Below are positions 59,823 through 64,000 of a DNA stretch of 64,000 bases, one piece after another. Source of the DNA: CAWDZK01 sp963726615. GTDB lineage: Bacteria; Actinomycetota; Actinomycetes; JACCUZ01. Under the pieces are notes generated by a model. That model was not told the origin of the DNA, ran no database searches, and saw only the letters and a list, made by a program, of their open reading frames with translations. Each line of letters starts with the position of its first letter. Position 1 is the stretch's first letter. The translations under genes were made by a program, and so were the position numbers. Where the stretch lies: positions 310,001 to 374,000 of the forward strand of contig CAVSCX010000010.1 in NCBI GenBank assembly GCA_963726615.1, in the 5' to 3' direction.

Positions 59823-60304
59823 GACCAGAAGGTGTCGTGCCGCAGGAAGAACTCCTCGCGGTCCGCTTCGGTCATGTCCTTCGCGGTCGCGACCCGCTCG
59901 AAGTAGTCCTCCCTGGGCGCTCCAGGGGTGAACAGGATGAGCATCGAGGCGGGCTCGCCGGACTCGTTGCGGAACCCGTGGATGCCGCCCTGCGGCACGA
60001 AGAAGAAGTCGCCCGGGCGACCGTCGCGCCAGCCGGTGCCGTCGTGCAGCCGGACCGTGCCGGTGAGCACGTAGAAGGACTCGGTGATGCTGCGATGGAA
60101 GTGCGGGTCGGGCCCGCCGCGGCCGGGTCCCATCTCCCAGCGGTAGAGGCCGAGCTGGCCGCCGGTGCCGGCTCCGGTGGCGAGGTAGTGCACCGTCGCC
60201 CCGGAGCCGATCTGCAGATCCGGCGGCGTGGCCCCGGGTCGGTAGCGGCCGCTCGGCTCTCCCGGTCCCGCGTACACGGAGTCCGGGTACGGCAGGTAGG
60301 ACAT
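59819..60304 (-). CDS. cupin domain protein
   Basis: 161 residues with a single cupin-2 barrel: motif 1 region PDPHFHRSITESFYVLTGTVRLH (His, His, Glu) and motif 2 region PGDFFFVPQGGIHGFRNES (His). The metal ligands appear complete. A C-terminal helix (REDYFERVATAKDMTEADREEFFLRHD) follows. Possibly a dioxygenase or isomerase, or a sensor; not assignable. Coupled to the VOC gene, so the two probably act on related small molecules. ATG 60304 with GAGGAG. Confidence 0.8.
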   Translation of the reverse strand: MSYLPYPDSVYAGPGEPSGRYRPGATPPDLQIGSGATVHYLATGAGTGGQLGLYRWEMGPGRGGPDPHFHRSITESFYVLTGTVRLHDGTGWRDGRPGDFFFVPQGGIHGFRNESGEPASMLILFTPGAPREDYFERVATAKDMTEADREEFFLRHDTFWS

Positions 60305-60434
60305 GACTCCTCCTCGGGCCGGGGCGCCGATCAGTCTGCCCCGCTCAGGCGGCGGTGAGAACCCTCGCAAGTGCTGTTCGAGGTGGCTCGGTGATGTCGG
60401 CTGTGCGCCGGGCAGGGGGTGGTAGCCGGCCTGA

Positions 60435-61979
60435 CTAGGAGGGGGACACCGCGACGACGGCGGCCCGCCGGGGGTCGGCGGCACCCTCGAGCCCGCCGTC
60501 GGCCCGCAGCAGGGCCGCACCCACCCCGCCGAAGTACATCGACCACGGGTGGTGGCGGCGGACCGGCAGGCCGAGCTCCGGCAGCGGCAGGTCCTCCTCG
60601 GCCTCGACCCGGACGGAACCGGCCTCGACGTCGTCGCCGTCGTCGAGGTGGTGCACGTGCAGCCGCGGCCTGTCCACAGCGTCCTGCAGGCCCGCGCCGC
60701 CGTGCGCCACCGAGGCAAGCACCTGCAGCAGGGCGGTAGTGATCCGGTCGGCTCCCGGGCTGCCCAGCGCCAGGACCGCGCCGTCGTCGCCCCGGCCGAC
60801 GGTCGGCGCCATGTTGCTCGCCAGCCGGTCACCTGGCGCCAGCGCCGACGTGCGGTTCAGCTCCCGCTCACCGAGGCAGTTGTTGAGCCACAGACCGGTG
60901 CCCGGCACGGTCGCGCCGGAGCCGTATCCGTACGACGTGGTGATCGCGCAGGCGGTGCCGGCGGCATCGACGGCCGAGACGTGCGCTGTGCTCGGCGAGG
61001 CCGCAGCCGGTGTCCAGCCGACCTCGGCGAGCAGACCGAGCGCCGCGCCCGACCGGTCGTCTGCCACGTCCAGCCGGTCCCGTCGCGCGGTGAGGACGCG
61101 CTGCTGCACGGCGACAAGGTGCGCGACGTCGTCCTTGCTCCAGGCGCCGGCCGGTCGCTCGCCGAGGAGCACCAGCATCGCGGCCAGCACCGGCCCGCCG
61201 ATCGCCGGCGGTGGGTTGGTCCGGAGGTCCCAGCGACCGGCCCGGACCGCGAGGGCGTCGCGCACGACCGGCCGGTAGCCGGCCAGGTCGGCGCGGCCGA
61301 CCAGACCGCCGCGGTCCGCCATGTCCGTCGTGACGGCGTCGGCCAGGGCGCCGTCCTGCAGGGTCCGCGCGCCCTCCTCGGCGATGAGCCGCACCGTCGC
61401 CCCGAGGCCGTCGATGACCATCCGGTCGCCCGGTGCGAGCCAGCGGCCGTCCGGGTGCTGCAGCGCACGGACCGTCTCGGGGTCCCAGCCGAAGGCGGTG
61501 TCCCGGACGTACGGCAGGTAGTAGCCCGAGGCCGATCCGAGGACGAAGCCGTCGCGGGCGGCTTCGGCGGCGGGCCGCACGACCTCGGCCCACGGGAGGA
61601 CGCCGTAGCGCGACTGGGCGAGGTCCAGGGCGGCCAGCGCGCCGGGCACGGCGACGGAGCCGAGACCGACGGACATGGTGACGCCCCCGCCGTACGCGGT
61701 GCGTACGTCGCGGACGTCTACCGGTCGGCGAGGCGGTCCGCCCAGCCCCGGCATGCTGACCCAGCCGTCGACGGTGACCGCGTCCCGGGCGTCGGTCGGC
61801 CAGACGGTCACGAAAGCCCCCCCGCCGAGGGACACGATGCCCGGCTCGGTGACCATCGCGACAAGCGCCGCGGCAACGGCCGCGTCGACGGCGCCGCCGC
61901 CCTCGGCGGCCACCCGGCGGCCCGCCTCGGCGGCGGCCGCGTTGGGCGCCGCCACTGCCGCCCTGGTCACCCGCGCCAT
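60435..61979 (-). CDS. ggt: gamma-glutamyltransferase family protein
   Basis: 514-residue Ntn-hydrolase of the gamma-glutamyltranspeptidase family, expected to self-cleave before the nucleophilic Thr of STAHVSAVDAAGTACAITTSYGYGSG (about residue 325). Other signatures: AVDAAVAAALVAMVTEPGIVSLGGGAFV and SNMAPTVGRGDDGAVLALGSPGADRITTALLQVL. No signal peptide, so cytoplasmic, unlike classical Ggt; cephalosporin-acylase-like or other gamma-glutamyl/acyl substrates are possible. ATG 61979 preferred over TTG 61988. Confidence 0.85.
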   Translation of the reverse strand: MARVTRAAVAAPNAAAAEAGRRVAAEGGGAVDAAVAAALVAMVTEPGIVSLGGGAFVTVWPTDARDAVTVDGWVSMPGLGGPPRRPVDVRDVRTAYGGGVTMSVGLGSVAVPGALAALDLAQSRYGVLPWAEVVRPAAEAARDGFVLGSASGYYLPYVRDTAFGWDPETVRALQHPDGRWLAPGDRMVIDGLGATVRLIAEEGARTLQDGALADAVTTDMADRGGLVGRADLAGYRPVVRDALAVRAGRWDLRTNPPPAIGGPVLAAMLVLLGERPAGAWSKDDVAHLVAVQQRVLTARRDRLDVADDRSGAALGLLAEVGWTPAAASPSTAHVSAVDAAGTACAITTSYGYGSGATVPGTGLWLNNCLGERELNRTSALAPGDRLASNMAPTVGRGDDGAVLALGSPGADRITTALLQVLASVAHGGAGLQDAVDRPRLHVHHLDDGDDVEAGSVRVEAEEDLPLPELGLPVRRHHPWSMYFGGVGAALLRADGGLEGAADPRRAAVVAVSPS

Positions 61980-62064
61980 TGTGCCCAAGTCCCGGGTCGC
62001 AGACGGCGACGGCGGGATCGAGCCCTCCCCGGGATCGACCCCGCCGCCGGACGGGTGGATGCCG

Positions 62065-63627
62065 TCAGACAGCTGCGGCGGCCATCTCCTCCTCGGTCGG
62101 CACGTCCTGCTTGCGGGCGTTGATGAACACCAGCGCCACCACCAGCGCGCCGGCGAGCAGCACCGCGCCCCAGAAGAAGGCGACGTGGTAGCCGTGGATC
62201 AGCGCGAACGGCGTGATCTTCTCGGCGTCCGCCGGGTTGCGCAGGTTGTCGGCGAAGTAGCTGGTGACCGCGCCGGCGAACAGCGTGTTGAGCAGCGCCG
62301 TGCCGAGCGAGCCGCCGATCTGCTGCGAGGTGTTGAGCACCGCGCTCGCCACCCCGGCGTCGTGGTGGCCGACCCCGATCAGGGCCGTGCTCGACGCCGG
62401 GATGAACACCCCGGCCATGCCGATGCTCATCAGCATCTCGGCCGGCAGGACATGCGACCAGTACGAGGTGTCCGCCGTGATCTGCGTGAGCAGCAGCATG
62501 CCGGTCACCGCCATGGCCAGCCCCGGCACCATGATCGGTCGCGGGCCGAACCTGGGCAGCAGCTGCGCCACCACACCCGCGGTGAGGATGATGCCGACGC
62601 TGAACGGCAGGAACGCGAAGCCCGCCTTCAGGGGGCTGTAGCCGAGGTTGATCTGGAAGTAGTAGGTGAGGAACAGGAACATGGCGAACAGCCCCGCGCC
62701 GACGAGCAGGAAGGTCAGGTAGGAGCCGCCGCGGTTGCGGTCGAGCACGACCCGCATCGGCAGCATCGGGTTCTTGGCGCGGGTCTCCCAGACGACGAAC
62801 GCCACCAGGAGGACGACGGCGACCGAGAGGAACGTGAGCGTCGAGGGGGCCGTCCAGCCCTGCACGGCGGTGTCGTTCGGGATCTCCGGGTTCTTGGCCC
62901 GGGCCGCCTCCGTGAACCCGTACACCAGCGAGACGAGGCCGAGCGTGGCCATGAGCACACCGGGGATGTCGTACCTGGTGTCGCCGTGCGCCTTGCTCTC
63001 GTGGACGAGCGGCACGGCGAGAGCGGCGACGAGCAGCGCCACGGGCACGTTCACGCCGAGGCACCAGCGCCACGAGGCGTACTCCGTGAGCACGCCGCCG
63101 ACGATCAGGCCGATCGCGGCGCCACCTCCGGCCAGTGCGCCGAAGACGCCGAACGCCTTGGCGCGCTCCTTGGGGTCGGTGAACGTCACCGTGACGATGG
63201 ACAGCGCTGCCGGGGCCATCAGCGCGGCGAACCCGCCCTGCAGCGCGCGGGCCGCGAACAGCAGCTCCTGGTTGGGAGCGATGCCGCCGAGGGCCGAGGC
63301 GCCGGCGAAGCCGAGGAGGCCGATGATGAACGTGCGCTTGCGGCCGGTGTAGTCGGCGATCCGGCCGCCGAGCAGAAGGAGGCCACCGAACGCCAGCGTG
63401 TAGGCGGTCACCATCCACTGCCGGTTGGCATTGGTGATGCCCAGGTCGTCCTGCGCGGACGGCAGGGCGATGTTCACGATCGACGCGTCGAGGACGATCA
63501 TCAGCTGGGCCGCGGCGAGCACGGCCAGCGCGAGCCAGCGCTTGGGGTCGGGCTCGGCCGGCGAGGCCTTCGCCTCGGCGACGGCCTCGCTGGTGGGGGC
63601 GATCGGGTCGGTCACTTGGCTCTCCAT
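62065..63627 (-). CDS. MFS multidrug exporter, DHA2 (EmrB/QacA, 14-TM) family
   Basis: 520 residues, about 14 TM helices. Motif A GGRIADYTGRKRTFIIGLLGF, motif D1 near LDASIVNIALPSAQDDLG, and motif C-like GALAGGGAAIGLIVGGVL followed by WRWCLGVNVPVALL mark a proton-coupled drug exporter. The substrate cannot be predicted. ATG 63627; GTG 63612 (VTDPIAP) is an alternative. A CRP-like site lies about 235 bp upstream. Monocistronic as far as visible. Confidence 0.9.
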   Translation of the reverse strand: MESQVTDPIAPTSEAVAEAKASPAEPDPKRWLALAVLAAAQLMIVLDASIVNIALPSAQDDLGITNANRQWMVTAYTLAFGGLLLLGGRIADYTGRKRTFIIGLLGFAGASALGGIAPNQELLFAARALQGGFAALMAPAALSIVTVTFTDPKERAKAFGVFGALAGGGAAIGLIVGGVLTEYASWRWCLGVNVPVALLVAALAVPLVHESKAHGDTRYDIPGVLMATLGLVSLVYGFTEAARAKNPEIPNDTAVQGWTAPSTLTFLSVAVVLLVAFVVWETRAKNPMLPMRVVLDRNRGGSYLTFLLVGAGLFAMFLFLTYYFQINLGYSPLKAGFAFLPFSVGIILTAGVVAQLLPRFGPRPIMVPGLAMAVTGMLLLTQITADTSYWSHVLPAEMLMSIGMAGVFIPASSTALIGVGHHDAGVASAVLNTSQQIGGSLGTALLNTLFAGAVTSYFADNLRNPADAEKITPFALIHGYHVAFFWGAVLLAGALVVALVFINARKQDVPTEEEMAAAAV

Positions 63628-64000
63628 CGAACAGGCGGACCGTCTGCTTCGGTCCAGCAGGGGCGGGATGACGTCGTGGGCGACGAAGGCATCGTCCACC
63701 GGGGCACCGACAAAACCCGGCGCTCCTCGACAGTGGTCTGGGCTCTGGTTGGGGCTGGTTCGAGGGCCACAACAACGACCCGGCGCCGTTCGTTCCGCCC
63801 GGAAGCCTAGAAATCCGGACGGCCTCGCGTCGACGCGTTTTTCCCGGCATGACCCGGCGCTGTGAGTGAGCTCACGTGCCAACCCGCGATGCCGTCGGGC
63901 CGGCCGACGGCGCCGGCGCCGGGCCGGGCCCGGCCGGGTCCGGGCGAGCGCCGGCAGGCGGGGCCGGAGCCGTCGGACCACCGCGATTGGGTCCCTTGCC
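63628..64000. promoter_or_regulatory. 373-bp region upstream of the MFS gene with a CRP-like site
   Basis: No gene recognised to the window end. TGTGAGTGAGCTCACG at 63861-63876 fits TGTGA-N6-TCACA with the same single mismatch as the site at whiB1, and contains the 10-bp palindrome GTGAGCTCAC. It could serve the MFS gene or a gene beyond the window. Confidence 0.4.

Overview
The window is a 64 kb piece of a very GC-rich actinobacterial (Actinomycetota) chromosome. The lineage call rests on a WhiB1-type regulator, a SigF/RsbW pair, a PdtaS-like histidine kinase, a 180 kDa-class NAD-glutamate dehydrogenase, a SARP/AfsR-type regulator, an F420-dependent oxidoreductase homologue, an actinobacterial Tad pilus operon, the prfB-ftsE-ftsX-smpB-ssrA neighbourhood, and a tmRNA tag (ADSNQRAFALAA) close to the mycobacterial one. 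Order and genus cannot be fixed from the sequence.

Layout. 1-7.9 kb: amino-acid catabolism. It holds the end of P5C dehydrogenase, a GNAT/DUF402 pair, tryptophan 2,3-dioxygenase and the giant glutamate dehydrogenase. P5C dehydrogenase makes glutamate and GDH oxidises it to 2-oxoglutarate. 7.9-11.1 kb: a translationally coupled bioA-DUF2785-bioF operon. 11.2-18.4 kb: signalling and housekeeping (PdtaS-like kinase, whiB1 with a CRP-like site, diacylglycerol kinase-type lipid kinase, sigF-rsbW, GNAT, TrmH-type methyltransferase, two membrane proteins). 18.4-22.7 kb: an orphan FHA/triple-FtsK ATPase of the EccC/EssC kind. 23-26.7 kb: a small secreted protein and a SARP-NB-ARC-TPR regulator.

26.7-33.1 kb is the most unusual part. 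A 336/337-bp block carrying the promoter and first 70-71 codons of tadA/cpaF occurs twice, at 26735-27070 and 32716-33052, about 99% identical. Between the copies lie 5.6 kb with a secreted CAP-domain protein and a zinc-ribbon/class III cyclase/AAA/TPR protein. The upstream tadA copy is a truncated pseudogene; the downstream copy is intact and leads tadA-tadB-tadC-pilin-tadE-tadE-tadG up to 37.6 kb.

37.9-42.8 kb: Tat-exported DUF1800 and DUF1501 proteins, an NlpC/P60 hydrolase preceded by a c-di-AMP (ydaO-type) riboswitch, and a divergent K+ channel with an RCK domain. 42.8-55.6 kb: prfB, an LPXTG surface protein broken by a frameshift in a Pro-Thr linker, ftsE, ftsX, an M23 peptidase with coiled coil, an S41 protease, smpB, a DUF2207 protein, a Ser/Thr kinase and ssrA (tmRNA). 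Cell-wall remodelling (FtsEX with its probable amidase or activator partner) sits beside ribosome rescue (SmpB with tmRNA). 55.7-64 kb: miscellaneous accessory genes, including a frameshifted F420-dependent oxidoreductase, cupin, VOC protein, gamma-glutamyltransferase and a 14-TM MFS exporter.

A recurring regulatory theme is visible directly: at least nine genes have a TANNNT -10 element ending 6-8 nt before a GTG/ATG, so they are probably leaderless. Starts were chosen with this in mind.
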